From Bdellovibrio sp. (GTDB taxonomy: Bacteria; Bdellovibrionota; Bacteriovoracia; Bacteriovoracales; Bacteriovoracaceae): a stretch of 35,286 nucleotides of DNA. The translations under genes were made by a program, and so were the position numbers. Within the stretch, counting starts at the first letter, position 1. Every line of letters begins with the position of its first letter. The stretch lies in assembly GCA_020720455.1 (NCBI GenBank), contig DYOQ01000026.1, positions 1 through 35,286 of the forward strand. Direction: 5' to 3'. The notes beneath the pieces were generated by a model. That model worked only from the letters and a program-made list of their open reading frames with translations. It was not told the DNA's origin and did no database searches. Below are positions 15,269-23,118 of the stretch, one piece after another.

Positions 15269-16058
15269 TTTTTACCTCTTTCTTCAGGTGTCCCAAAAAA
15301 CTATAAAATCTTGGTGACGAATTAACATCATATCTCAAATCTTTTGCGATTAACCCTCTTTTTATTATAAACTGCTTAAAATGAAACTCTTCCATTGCAA
15401 CGCCCTGAGAATCACCAACAAGTAATTTAAAATCTAAAATATTTTTATTTTGCAACTGAAGCCACATTAAATACCCGACCGCATCGTATCCCGCGCGAAT
15501 CATCGAATAATATGTAAGCTGCCCAACTGAGTTTTTAAGCTCGGTTGGAATTCTTGTAAGCGATAACATTCTTTCTAGCGAAATATGTCCAGTCGGAACA
15601 ATAATGTTTTTCAGATAAATATTTCTATGCATTTTGATAATTTCAAAAGTTAAAACTGCAACAAACACAAGTTCGTGACCGAGATATCTACTTATTAGAC
15701 CAGAAGATAAAAATAGATGTCCCCCTGGTACAGAGAAGCAAAATGGAATTGGCTCTTTAATTATGTGAAACTGAGGTGAAATATCTTTGTTCAGTAAAAC
15801 ATTATTATTAACGACTATCCCATCATATAGAGCATACAAATACTCTTGCTGAGCAGCTGGCAACGTAATCTCTTTTATTGCTTGAGTTTTTAAATAGACA
15901 TCGGCTAACGTAGTTAGTTGGTTGGCATATTCTGAATTATCTCTATGCTCGAGATCTTTTATTATTTTTCTACCAGTCTCGTTCTCTCCTATTTCAACGA
16001 CAGGGGTTGCGCAAGAACTACAAAAAAAAATCATTATACATATTCTATAAAAATTCAT
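15249..16058 (-). CDS. M48-like lipoprotein with degenerate zinc site
   Basis: An N-terminal hydrophobic segment ends in FCSSC (Cys16), a somewhat unusual lipobox, suggesting a lipoprotein. The core SVPGGHLFLSSGLI (residues 109-122) is the hallmark strand-turn of M48 peptidases such as BepA/LoiP. The following VLAHEIGH-type helix reads VLTFEIIK: the zinc histidines are replaced by Phe138 and Lys142 while the Glu (139) remains. The later helix IRAGYDAVGYLMWLQLQ matches the family's ..AGYDP.A...LL region, but the third ligand Glu is not seen. It is predicted inactive as a protease, perhaps a chaperone-like envelope factor. It overlaps amgK and is probably co-transcribed with it. Confidence 0.72.
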   Translation of the reverse strand: MNFYRICIMIFFCSSCATPVVEIGENETGRKIIKDLEHRDNSEYANQLTTLADVYLKTQAIKEITLPAAQQEYLYALYDGIVVNNNVLLNKDISPQFHIIKEPIPFCFSVPGGHLFLSSGLISRYLGHELVFVAVLTFEIIKMHRNIYLKNIIVPTGHISLERMLSLTRIPTELKNSVGQLTYYSMIRAGYDAVGYLMWLQLQNKNILDFKLLVGDSQGVAMEEFHFKQFIIKRGLIAKDLRYDVNSSPRFYSFLGHLKKEVKSEIGTD

Positions 16059-16076
16059 ACCTATCTACAAAAACGA

Positions 16077-16110
16077 CAAAGAACTCTTCACGTGAATGAA
16101 GAGTTCTTTG
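16077..16110 (-). terminator. Rho-independent terminator of the LysM gene
   Basis: A perfect 13-bp inverted repeat, CAAAGAACTCTTC / GAAGAGTTCTTTG, with an 8-nt loop, 24 bp after the LysM gene stop. Read on the - strand it is followed by TCGTTTTTG. The stem is AT-rich but long and uninterrupted. It separates the LysM gene from the M48-like gene. Confidence 0.8.
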
Positions 16111-16133
16111 CCTATATTAAAAAACTATTGGCG

Positions 16134-16943
16134 TTATTGTTCTGAAGCTACGTCTCTATCTTCATTCGATATGTAGTATAGAGTAAATCCTGCAAAAATT
16201 AAATTCGGATTTTTAATAAGTGGACGGTTATTATCCCAAAGACTCTTCCATTTTGAAGGTGTACCATACTTATCATTTGAGATTGTACCTAAAGTGTCCC
16301 CTCTTTGAATTAAATAAGGTAATCCTTCTGGATTCCAAACAAACTTCTTAACTGGTTGTTGATATTTCAGCGCCTGTCCAGAAGAAATAGACATTCCTGA
16401 AAGTGAATTATACTGTTGTAATTTTCTCCACATTGTATAATCACCATACAGTTTAAAGGCAACCATCATAAGTGTTTCATTACTTTTAACTTGATATGAT
16501 CCCGCCTCGTCTCCAACTTCAACATTGCTAGATCCGCCATCAGCAACGATAGGCACTTCCTCTTTGCTCGGAGTCTCTTCATCAAGAGCGATCTCTTCTG
16601 TTTTGGTTGCAGACTCTTCTGGCGCAGCGGCGAGTTCATCACTAGCAACAGCGTCATCTCCAGACTGTTCATCGCCAGCATCTGCGACTTCCTCGTCCCC
16701 TGCATCTTCTTCGTCATCTACATAATACTCTTCTCCGTCCCCATCTCCGCCATCTGCCACTTCAGCACCATCTGACATCGACTTGTCATCGCCTTTTTCA
16801 TCATCGAGAATATACTCAACATAATCCTCATCTTTATCTGCAGCTGCAACCTCATCGCCTCCACCTTCACCTTGCTTCTTATTATTAGAGCAAGCTGTAC
16901 TAAACAGTAGCCCTAGCACCAATAAAAAATTCAATAGCTTCAT
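16134..16943 (-). CDS. LysM-domain lipoprotein with long acidic linker
   Basis: The signal peptide ends at FSTAC, so the protein is probably lipid-anchored. Residues ~30-145 form a strongly acidic, low-complexity linker rich in Asp, Glu, Ala and Gly. The C-terminal part has two LysM-like modules: SYQVKSNETLMMVAFKLYG and onward, and YLIQRGDTLGTISNDKYG and onward. LysM binds peptidoglycan, so the protein may tether membrane to wall across a flexible linker. The ATG at 16943 is chosen because AAGGGG lies 8 bp upstream and the signal peptide begins there; the open frame extends to 16997 without one. It is a single gene with its own terminator. Confidence 0.85.
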   Translation of the reverse strand: MKLLNFLLVLGLLFSTACSNNKKQGEGGGDEVAAADKDEDYVEYILDDEKGDDKSMSDGAEVADGGDGDGEEYYVDDEEDAGDEEVADAGDEQSGDDAVASDELAAAPEESATKTEEIALDEETPSKEEVPIVADGGSSNVEVGDEAGSYQVKSNETLMMVAFKLYGDYTMWRKLQQYNSLSGMSISSGQALKYQQPVKKFVWNPEGLPYLIQRGDTLGTISNDKYGTPSKWKSLWDNNRPLIKNPNLIFAGFTLYYISNEDRDVASEQ

Positions 16944-17020
16944 AACATAACCCCTTCGTGTTGTTTGCCAATAGCGCTCACAAAGCGCGTCTAACAACTA
17001 CTCGGATATCTATAGTTTTT

Positions 17021-17040
17021 TTTTAGTTATTTTTAGTTAT
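17021..17040 (+). repeat. Two tandem TTTTAGTTAT decamers in a divergent promoter region
   Basis: Perfect direct copies at 17021-17030 and 17031-17040, followed by a degenerate third (TTTTAATAAA). They lie between the divergent LysM and outer-membrane protein genes. This may be an AT-rich upstream element; no regulator site can be named. Confidence 0.4.
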
Positions 17041-17097
17041 TTTTAATAAAATTACACTTTCAATTATTTTTTTTGGAAAAACAGCGATTTATATGAG

Positions 17098-17103
17098 TAT
17101 AAT
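17098..17103 (+). promoter_or_regulatory. Possible -10 box upstream of the outer-membrane protein gene
   Basis: A perfect TATAAT lies 46 bp before the ATG at 17150. A possible -35, TTGGAA (17073-17078), sits at a long 19-bp spacing, so this is a moderate call. Downstream, AGGAA..TTCCT (17113-17127) forms a small hairpin that includes the only SD-like sequence. Confidence 0.4.
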
Positions 17104-17149
17104 ATAGCTACAAGGAAGAGTTTTCCTAACAATAGCTGACTAAATTTGT

Positions 17150-18145
17150 ATGAGATTACTATTTTTATTTTTTCTTTTAACATTAACAACCAACCACTCA
17201 CAGTTGGCCTTAGCATCTGTTGTTGATGATGTCTCTATCACCCACGATATGCCAATCCCTGAAAATGTAATGAAAAATATTGTCACTGAGAAAATTGATA
17301 AAGTTTCACTTACAAAAAGAGTGATGGTTCTAACAAATATCAATAAGACTTTCAGCAAAGGAGATTTTATCTCTCTTATTCTTGGTAGACAGTTAGTCGC
17401 AAGATGTATCGTTGCTAAAGATGTTGCTGAAAAAGAGCTAGGTGGCGTTAAAATGGTAAAAATTTATAACGTCGCTCTTTCAAACACACTTAGACCCGGA
17501 ATGGAAATTTTAGTTTTACGTGGAGATGATAGCTATTTTATACATCAATTAGAAAATAAAGATGCCCCTGAAGAAGAAAAAATCAAAGAAGAAGAAGATC
17601 TCTATAATGACACAAACCTTAGTGAAACAGATGCTGACATCACTTTAGATGAAAACAAAAATAGAGCGATTAAAACAGATAACGTAATCGGAATGAGTTA
17701 CGGACAAATGGATTATGCTGTTAGTGATGGAGCTGGAAACGAGGCCCATTACATGGCCTACTGGGGTTATCAAATTGCCGACAACATCTGGATTGAAGGA
17801 AATATTGGTCAAACAGTAATTAATGATTATCCGGCAGGAGGTCTTGACACTAAACTAACAAACCTAACATTTAGAGGCAAATATACAATCTCTGCTCCTT
17901 TTTATTCTTACATCATGCCATATGCTGGGTATCAGATAATTACACCAGATAGTCCAGGCGCTGGAAAAGATGACGGTGTAGCATCAGAGGCCGAAAGAGC
18001 AAATGAAATGGATATGGTCGAAGAACTAAAAGAGACACACCTAATTTTTGGAGTTACCGTTTTAAAGAGACTAGTTCCTGGATGGTTTGCTAGGGCCGAT
18101 CTTGGAACAGATATTTTGGCCATTGGATTTGCACTTGAATTTTAA
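17150..18145 (+). CDS. Outer-membrane beta-barrel protein with N-terminal periplasmic domain
   Basis: A cleavable signal peptide (residues 1-~22, ending LALAS) leads to a ~110-residue beta-rich domain (VMVLTNINKTFSKGDFISL and onward) that may be SH3-like. An acidic linker (EEEKIKEEEDLYND) follows, then a ~170-residue region of alternating strands ending in Phe (IGFALEF), the usual outer-membrane barrel signature. I do not recognise the family; an eight-stranded barrel is a guess from length. The in-frame TAA at 17141 fixes the start near 17150, yet no ribosome site is close. It overlaps the LptM-like gene by 11 bp. Confidence 0.78.
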   Translation: MRLLFLFFLLTLTTNHSQLALASVVDDVSITHDMPIPENVMKNIVTEKIDKVSLTKRVMVLTNINKTFSKGDFISLILGRQLVARCIVAKDVAEKELGGVKMVKIYNVALSNTLRPGMEILVLRGDDSYFIHQLENKDAPEEEKIKEEEDLYNDTNLSETDADITLDENKNRAIKTDNVIGMSYGQMDYAVSDGAGNEAHYMAYWGYQIADNIWIEGNIGQTVINDYPAGGLDTKLTNLTFRGKYTISAPFYSYIMPYAGYQIITPDSPGAGKDDGVASEAERANEMDMVEELKETHLIFGVTVLKRLVPGWFARADLGTDILAIGFALEF

Positions 18146-18344
18146 ATCTTCACTTTACATCATCACAATCCTTACCATTTTTAATGGATGTGGCGTTAAA
18201 GGTCCTCCTGCGATTCCAAACAGTGAAAACATCCCAAGCTATATTGAGGAGCACTTGCCTACCCCACAAACTACAAAAGAGTGTACAGAGGAACAAAAAG
18301 AAAATGTCACTAATAATTGCAAGCGGAACGAATCTAGGAAATAG
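18135..18344 (+). CDS. lptM: Small LptM-like lipoprotein
   Basis: A 69-aa protein: a short signal peptide ends at FNGC (Cys19), then comes GVKGPPAIP. The CG.KGP..P motif directly after the lipidated Cys is the signature of LptM (YifL), which helps LptD mature for lipopolysaccharide transport. The remainder is a polar tail. It is overlapped at both ends, by the barrel gene (11 bp) and by folK (41 bp). The start taken is TTG at 18135, with GGA 8 bp upstream; further upstream TTG codons would spoil the signal peptide. The lipobox is slightly atypical (Phe at -3). The symbol is by motif only. Confidence 0.7.
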   Translation: MNFKSSLYIITILTIFNGCGVKGPPAIPNSENIPSYIEEHLPTPQTTKECTEEQKENVTNNCKRNESRK

Positions 18345-18768
18345 ACACTCCAATCTCGCTTTAGCACAAAAAAAACTCTCATCTATTTTTGATTTTATAG
18401 CTTACAGTAAAATTTACGAATCAGATCCTGTCGATTATTTAGATCAGCCAAGATTTCTAAATCAAGTCCTAGAATTTAAGCTCCCTCTTCAAAAACCAGA
18501 AGAGGTGTTGGCAATTTTAAAAGATATTGAGCTAGAAATTGGAAGAGTTAAAAACATACCAAAAGGACCCAGAATTATTGACCTCGACATAATATTCTGG
18601 GGTAAAACCAATTATAAAAGTGACACCTTGATAATTCCCCACCCTCGCGCATTAGAGAGAAGCTTTGTAGTGATACCTCTTCGCGAACTCCCATTTTTTA
18701 ATGAAATTATAAATGACTTTGCGTTTCAAGAAAATTTTCCAACAAACATCGCAATATACCACTGTTAA
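18304..18768 (+). CDS. folK: 2-amino-4-hydroxy-6-hydroxymethyldihydropteridine diphosphokinase
   Basis: Transfers pyrophosphate from ATP to 6-hydroxymethyl-dihydropterin in folate synthesis. At 154 aa it has a normal HPPK length. It has the N-terminal SGTNLGNR, the segment IYESDPVDY, the ATP/Mg-binding RVKNIPKGPRIIDLDII and IPHPRALERSFVV. The ATG at 18304 begins the conserved sequence MSLIIASGTNLG and has AGAGGAAC ~10 bp upstream; longer versions would start inside the lipoprotein frame. It lies between an LptM-like gene and etfBA with no functional link visible. The etf genes have their own promoter. Confidence 0.95.
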   Translation: MSLIIASGTNLGNRHSNLALAQKKLSSIFDFIAYSKIYESDPVDYLDQPRFLNQVLEFKLPLQKPEEVLAILKDIELEIGRVKNIPKGPRIIDLDIIFWGKTNYKSDTLIIPHPRALERSFVVIPLRELPFFNEIINDFAFQENFPTNIAIYHC

Positions 18769-18770
18769 AC

Positions 18771-18799
18771 TTTACTGCGTTTAAATCAGGGATTATAAT
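18771..18799 (+). promoter_or_regulatory. Sigma-70-type promoter of etfBA
   Basis: TTTACT (18771-18776), a 17-bp spacer and a perfect TATAAT (18794-18799). The predicted 5' leader is ~50 nt and contains AAAGGAG before the etfB ATG. Confidence 0.6.
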
Positions 18800-18857
18800 T
18801 TTTAGACATACAATTTATTTATCGACCTCATTGGTCTCACTGTTTAAAGGAGTAAAT

Positions 18858-19646
18858 ATGAACATTTTTGTTTGTGTCAAACAAGTTCCAGACACAGAGA
18901 CGAAGGTAATTCCTTCAGGAGATGGCAAGTACATCGAAACAAGTTCCATAAAATGGATTATGAACCCATACGATGAACTTGCTGTCGAACAAGCGTTACT
19001 GCTTAAAGGTAGCGATGCTACTATAAATGTTACTGTCGTTAGGGTTGGTAGCGTAAAGGATACCGAAGCACTGCGAACTGCAATGGCAATGGGTGCTGAT
19101 GATGCAATCATTGTTGAAACTGATGAAATACTAGACTCATACATGACAGCAAAAGCACTTAAGGCAGCAATTGAAAAATCAGGCAAATCCCCAGATCTTA
19201 TTTTTAGCGGTAAACAGGCCATCGACGATGACTGTTTGCAAGTTCCGCAGTTGTTGGCCCAAATGATGAACTTTCCTTCCGTTTCTGTCGTTACAGCATT
19301 TGCAATAGATGGTGGAACTGTAAAACTTAGCAGAGAAATTGAAGGTGGTGCTGTTGAAAAATACGAAGTAACCAAGCCGGTCATGGTTGCATGTAACAAA
19401 GGATTAAACACGCCAAGGTATGCCTCTCTTCCTGGAATCATGAAAGCAAAGAAAAAGCCTATGACAAAATATTCTCTTGCTGATGTAGGAGTAAGCGAAA
19501 ACGACAGAAAAATTAAATACAGTGGCTTTCATCTTCCACCAGAAAAACCACCAGGGAAGAAATTTGATGCCATGGACGAAGCGAACCAGGCGAAAATTGT
19601 AAAAGAGGTTGTTGGCCTATTAAGAAACGAAGCAAAGGTAATCTAG
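18858..19646 (+). CDS. etfB: Electron transfer flavoprotein, beta subunit
   Basis: EtfB pairs with EtfA and binds AMP; the dimer carries electrons from acyl-CoA and other dehydrogenases to the quinone pool. The 262-aa protein begins MNIFVCVKQVPDTE and has NPYDELAVEQAL, GADDAIIV, GKQAIDDD and the late segment EGGAVEKYEV. ATG 18858 with AAAGGAG fits both the family start and the ribosome site. etfA follows after 9 bp, as is usual. Confidence 0.96.
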   Translation: MNIFVCVKQVPDTETKVIPSGDGKYIETSSIKWIMNPYDELAVEQALLLKGSDATINVTVVRVGSVKDTEALRTAMAMGADDAIIVETDEILDSYMTAKALKAAIEKSGKSPDLIFSGKQAIDDDCLQVPQLLAQMMNFPSVSVVTAFAIDGGTVKLSREIEGGAVEKYEVTKPVMVACNKGLNTPRYASLPGIMKAKKKPMTKYSLADVGVSENDRKIKYSGFHLPPEKPPGKKFDAMDEANQAKIVKEVVGLLRNEAKVI

Positions 19647-19655
19647 GAGGACGTT

Positions 19656-20615
19656 ATGGCAAAGATATTAGTATTTAGCGAAATAAATGGTGACAGAGTT
19701 AAGAATGTCACACTTGAAATATTGGGAAGACTTTCTGGCCACGCTATCGATGTTGCAGCGTTTGGAAATTTATCAAGCAGCGTAATTTCTGATCTTGCGA
19801 AATATGGTGCAAACAATATTCACAATCTCAAGGGAGCAAATCTTGATAAATACTCTCCAGAAGGGTGGGCAAATGCTTTGCAAGATTTCCTTAGCAAAAA
19901 TTCTTATGACTACTTTATTGCCGGCTCAACATCGTTAGGAAAAGATCTTATTCCAAGAGTCGCTGGCATGATGAATTCTGGAATGGCAACAGAGCTTACA
20001 AATTTTGTTTTTGAAGGTGAAACACTCAAGGGAACAAGACCAATGTTTGCTGGAAAATGTTTAACAAAAGTGGAAGTAACTGGAAGCAAACCTCACTTTG
20101 TTACTATTAGGCCAAACGCCTTAGGCCTTGTTGAATCACCAAAAGCAGGAACAGGAACTAAAACTGATGCTAATGTAAATGCAGGAAACATCCGGGCAAT
20201 AATAAAAGATATTGTTAAGGGTGCTTCAGAAAAACTTGACCTAACAGAGGCCAATATAATTGTTAGTGGTGGAAGAGCAATGAAAGATAGATCTAATTTT
20301 AAAATTCTTCACGAGCTGGCCGATGTAATTGGTGCAACAGTTGGGGCCTCAAGAGCTGCTGTTGACTCTGGCCATGCTGACCACTCAATGCAAGTTGGTC
20401 AAACTGGGAAAACAGTTTCTCCAAGCTTATATATTGCGTGTGGTATTTCAGGTGCAATTCAGCACTTGGCCGGAATGAGAACATCAAAGGTAATTGTAGC
20501 AATCAATACTGACCCTGATGCTCCAATTTTTACAAAAGCAGATTACGGAATAGTTGGCGATCTATTTAAGATTGTCCCAATTCTAAAAGAGGAACTTGCA
20601 GCTATTTTAAAATAG
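19656..20615 (+). CDS. etfA: Electron transfer flavoprotein, alpha subunit
   Basis: The FAD-binding subunit of ETF, 319 aa. The C-terminal domain has the signature GGRAMKDRSNFKILHELAD, then GASRAAVDSGHADHSMQVGQTGKTVSP, and the segment ACGISGAIQHLAGM, with VAINTDPDAPIF. An AGGAGG site precedes the ATG. It is translated with etfB as one operon. The partner dehydrogenase is not in the window, so the electron donor cannot be named. No clear terminator follows. Confidence 0.96.
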   Translation: MAKILVFSEINGDRVKNVTLEILGRLSGHAIDVAAFGNLSSSVISDLAKYGANNIHNLKGANLDKYSPEGWANALQDFLSKNSYDYFIAGSTSLGKDLIPRVAGMMNSGMATELTNFVFEGETLKGTRPMFAGKCLTKVEVTGSKPHFVTIRPNALGLVESPKAGTGTKTDANVNAGNIRAIIKDIVKGASEKLDLTEANIIVSGGRAMKDRSNFKILHELADVIGATVGASRAAVDSGHADHSMQVGQTGKTVSPSLYIACGISGAIQHLAGMRTSKVIVAINTDPDAPIFTKADYGIVGDLFKIVPILKEELAAILK

Positions 20616-20756
20616 AAAAAAACAATAGAATAAAAGCGTAACACTCTTTTCCCACAGGCCATCTCCCAAGAAGGTATGACCCACGAATCGTCAGAACACT
20701 TTTTAACAAAGCAACTGCCAGACTATTTTAGTCAACAATTCTTCTTCTTTGATTTT

Positions 20757-21578
20757 TTAAAAAATCCATGGAAATGTATGGAACCAATCATCTCTATTTG
20801 GAATTTTATAGCAAGTGACATGGGTTCCACTGTAGTTATAAAAAGTCTGATCAAAATGTCTATCCCCTAACACGCTTATTTGTTGAGCAACAAACTTACC
20901 ATCTTGAGAATAAAGAGAAATTGAAATCTTTGGGTGAGTACTATTATCTAACCTTTTAATAACAACAACCCGATGGCCTCGCTCTATTACCAAGATATCA
21001 TTACTTAGCACCTGAGAAGTTGCCTCTGTCGGGTGACATGTGAAATTTTCATCATCGAAATAGCTATGTGCCCCGTACATAAAACCATATCTATTATAAC
21101 CGATATTCACCTCATACTGTGTTTTAAAATGTAAGCCTCTATCTAGATGTATCTGCCTAGATGACACCGAACACGCAATCAAATTTTCATGTGAGTAAAA
21201 CTCATCTCGAACTCTTTCTGGGCCCCATGGTCTATCACCACAATTACTATCAAAAAAATCTTTTCTATCCCTTACATCGTAAAAATTATTCTGAAAACCA
21301 ATTTGTAAATTACGACAGAGCTGATCTTGATTAATTGCTACTCTTTGTCCAATACATCTAGTTTTATTTTTAGGATATCTCACCAATCTATTTCTATGTG
21401 TATCATTTGAATAATCAAAATCAATATAGTTATATCCAACTATATTTTCTTGGTTTGTATTAGCTGTGCTTACTGGCGCTGGAGGATCATTAACAACCTT
21501 ATTGTCCCCATCACCACTGCATGCCATTAAAAACGAAATAGAAGCAAATCCTAAAAAAAACAATCCTCTAACTTTCAT
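20757..21578 (-). CDS. Putative lipoprotein, unknown function
   Basis: The signal peptide ends in the lipobox FLMAC (Cys20), followed by a disordered Asp/Pro/Asn stretch. The mature ~220-residue domain is rich in Tyr, His, Arg and Asn, with several Cys (for example KTRCIGQ, LCRNLQ, DSNCGDR, IACSV, FTCHP, THVTCYK) that could form periplasmic disulfides. I do not recognise the fold. AAGGTG 7 bp before the ATG supports the start. It begins 9 bp after the stop of the upstream membrane-anchored protein, so the pair is probably co-expressed. Confidence 0.78.
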   Translation of the reverse strand: MKVRGLFFLGFASISFLMACSGDGDNKVVNDPPAPVSTANTNQENIVGYNYIDFDYSNDTHRNRLVRYPKNKTRCIGQRVAINQDQLCRNLQIGFQNNFYDVRDRKDFFDSNCGDRPWGPERVRDEFYSHENLIACSVSSRQIHLDRGLHFKTQYEVNIGYNRYGFMYGAHSYFDDENFTCHPTEATSQVLSNDILVIERGHRVVVIKRLDNSTHPKISISLYSQDGKFVAQQISVLGDRHFDQTFYNYSGTHVTCYKIPNRDDWFHTFPWIF

Positions 21579-21587
21579 AACTTCACC

Positions 21588-22877
21588 TTATATCGCTTCA
21601 CCAACATGCTCGGCCATCTCTTCAAATGAAACATTTTTTCTAGATTTAATCTCTAAACTCTTTACAACTTGTGGAGCTTTTTCGCTCTCATTAGCAAGCT
21701 CTTCTGCATCAGCATGATCGGCCAAATCTTCTTCAACTACTTGCTCTCTGCTTTCTTGAACTTTATCGAAATCAAATCCTGATTGTTCAAACTCTTCTTT
21801 CTCACTTACCTGATCACTTACCAGAGCCTTTTGATTAACATCATTGGCCAAAGTAGCGAATCGAAGAGCTGCACCTTGATATGGCCCTGTTGATATTAAA
21901 AGTGAATACTCACTCTCACTACCATCTTGTTTTCCATTCTCAACTACAAGCCCATGTGACTCTGCCTGTTCACCAGAAACACAATCACGTAATGGAACAT
22001 CTCTAAACGTATTACCATTAAATACGTTCATGCTACTGATCTCTATCGAGCAATTATCGCGACCATAATTAATTGTTACATTTAGATCTTCAACTCTTAC
22101 AATGTTTTTACTAACAACATTCCCTTCTGCATCAGTTGCAATCTCCCTAACTATCGTTACCGTTCCTGAAATATCATCACCCTCTATAAGCTTTGAGCTT
22201 TTTTGTGGGTGATACACGTTTTTAATAACCAGTTCAACACTCTCTTCTTCAATATAGTTTCCACTCTCCACGCCACTTATAACTTTTGAATCAACCGCTT
22301 CAACATCCTTTGATGCTAGTTGTGAATTAACAACTATTGGCTTCATCAGCTTTTTCTTTTGTGCGTCGACAACGATTTTTCTTGCCTTAATCTCTCGTAA
22401 GCCATTATCTCTAACACTCTTTACTAAGACAATCTCTGTCTCTGATGACATTATTTGCAAATAGTAATTAACAGAAGTGCTCTTCTCAAAGATATCTCTA
22501 TCTTCAAAACCTTTAGTTTGAGAAACTTTAATTTGGCTTGTGCCAAAAAGTTCTAAGTTTACTCTAATCTGCTTCTCTATCAACTCTTCACTCTCATTTA
22601 TAAAGCTATAAACTTCCCACACACCATTAATCATCGACTCATTTATCCCTGCTTCATCCATTGGCAAATACTCATGTCCAAGGTTACCTCTATTTTCTGA
22701 AGCTACGAAACGATCACGGCCATTATCTAATCTACTTACGCTTTTAATCTCGCTATCATCCATGAATTTATCTGAGTATAAAGTTACATCTGTAATAAAA
22801 CCTGACAGGACGGTAACTGTGGCGACTCCAATCAGAAAGTAGCTCAAATAGTTTAATATTCCTGTCCCAAATCTCAT
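21588..22877 (-). CDS. Membrane-anchored exported protein, unknown function
   Basis: One N-terminal hydrophobic segment (about residues 10-32) acts as anchor or uncleaved signal. The ~400-residue remainder is beta-rich and acidic, with two similar-looking stretches of alternating strands, and ends in a charged low-complexity tail (QEQ/EEE/Ala-rich, about 360-410). No catalytic motif is recognised. ATG 22877 is preferred over 22919 because GAGG lies ~6 bp upstream and the anchor begins there. It is followed closely by a lipoprotein gene. The 241 bp upstream (22878-23118) hold no convincing gene, only a weak CGCCT/AGGCG stem at 23005-23020. Confidence 0.75.
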   Translation of the reverse strand: MRFGTGILNYLSYFLIGVATVTVLSGFITDVTLYSDKFMDDSEIKSVSRLDNGRDRFVASENRGNLGHEYLPMDEAGINESMINGVWEVYSFINESEELIEKQIRVNLELFGTSQIKVSQTKGFEDRDIFEKSTSVNYYLQIMSSETEIVLVKSVRDNGLREIKARKIVVDAQKKKLMKPIVVNSQLASKDVEAVDSKVISGVESGNYIEEESVELVIKNVYHPQKSSKLIEGDDISGTVTIVREIATDAEGNVVSKNIVRVEDLNVTINYGRDNCSIEISSMNVFNGNTFRDVPLRDCVSGEQAESHGLVVENGKQDGSESEYSLLISTGPYQGAALRFATLANDVNQKALVSDQVSEKEEFEQSGFDFDKVQESREQVVEEDLADHADAEELANESEKAPQVVKSLEIKSRKNVSFEEMAEHVGEAI

Positions 22878-23118
22878 ATTATCCTCTAAAATGAGTAATG
22901 TTTGAGATATTACTTGCAACTTGCGTGCCGCAGAGCAGCCAGGTTAGCGACTGAGAAAAATCTTATAATATCAGCATATTATCTCTATGGTAGACAATGT
23001 GTGTCGCCTAAATACAGGCGGCTATTTTAGTGAAGACTCTACACCTGTACAATTTCTAAACACTCAAGCGAAGCTGCAGAACGGGTTCAGCGTTTAAAAA
23101 TTGCATAGCATACAATTA

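Noticed and set aside
20751-20766. Perfect palindrome GATTTTTTAAAAAATC
   Set aside because: It consists almost only of A and T, lies over a stop codon in AT-rich DNA, and has no stable stem-loop; chance is likely.
20676-20870. 64-aa open frame on the + strand
   Set aside because: More than half overlaps the 3' end of the lipoprotein gene on the other strand; composition is Phe/Ser-rich and no ribosome site or family motif is seen.
23005-23020. CGCCT/AGGCG stem in the 241-bp gap before the anchored-protein gene
   Set aside because: Five base pairs with no T-tract and no conserved surroundings; not enough for a terminator, riboswitch or small RNA.
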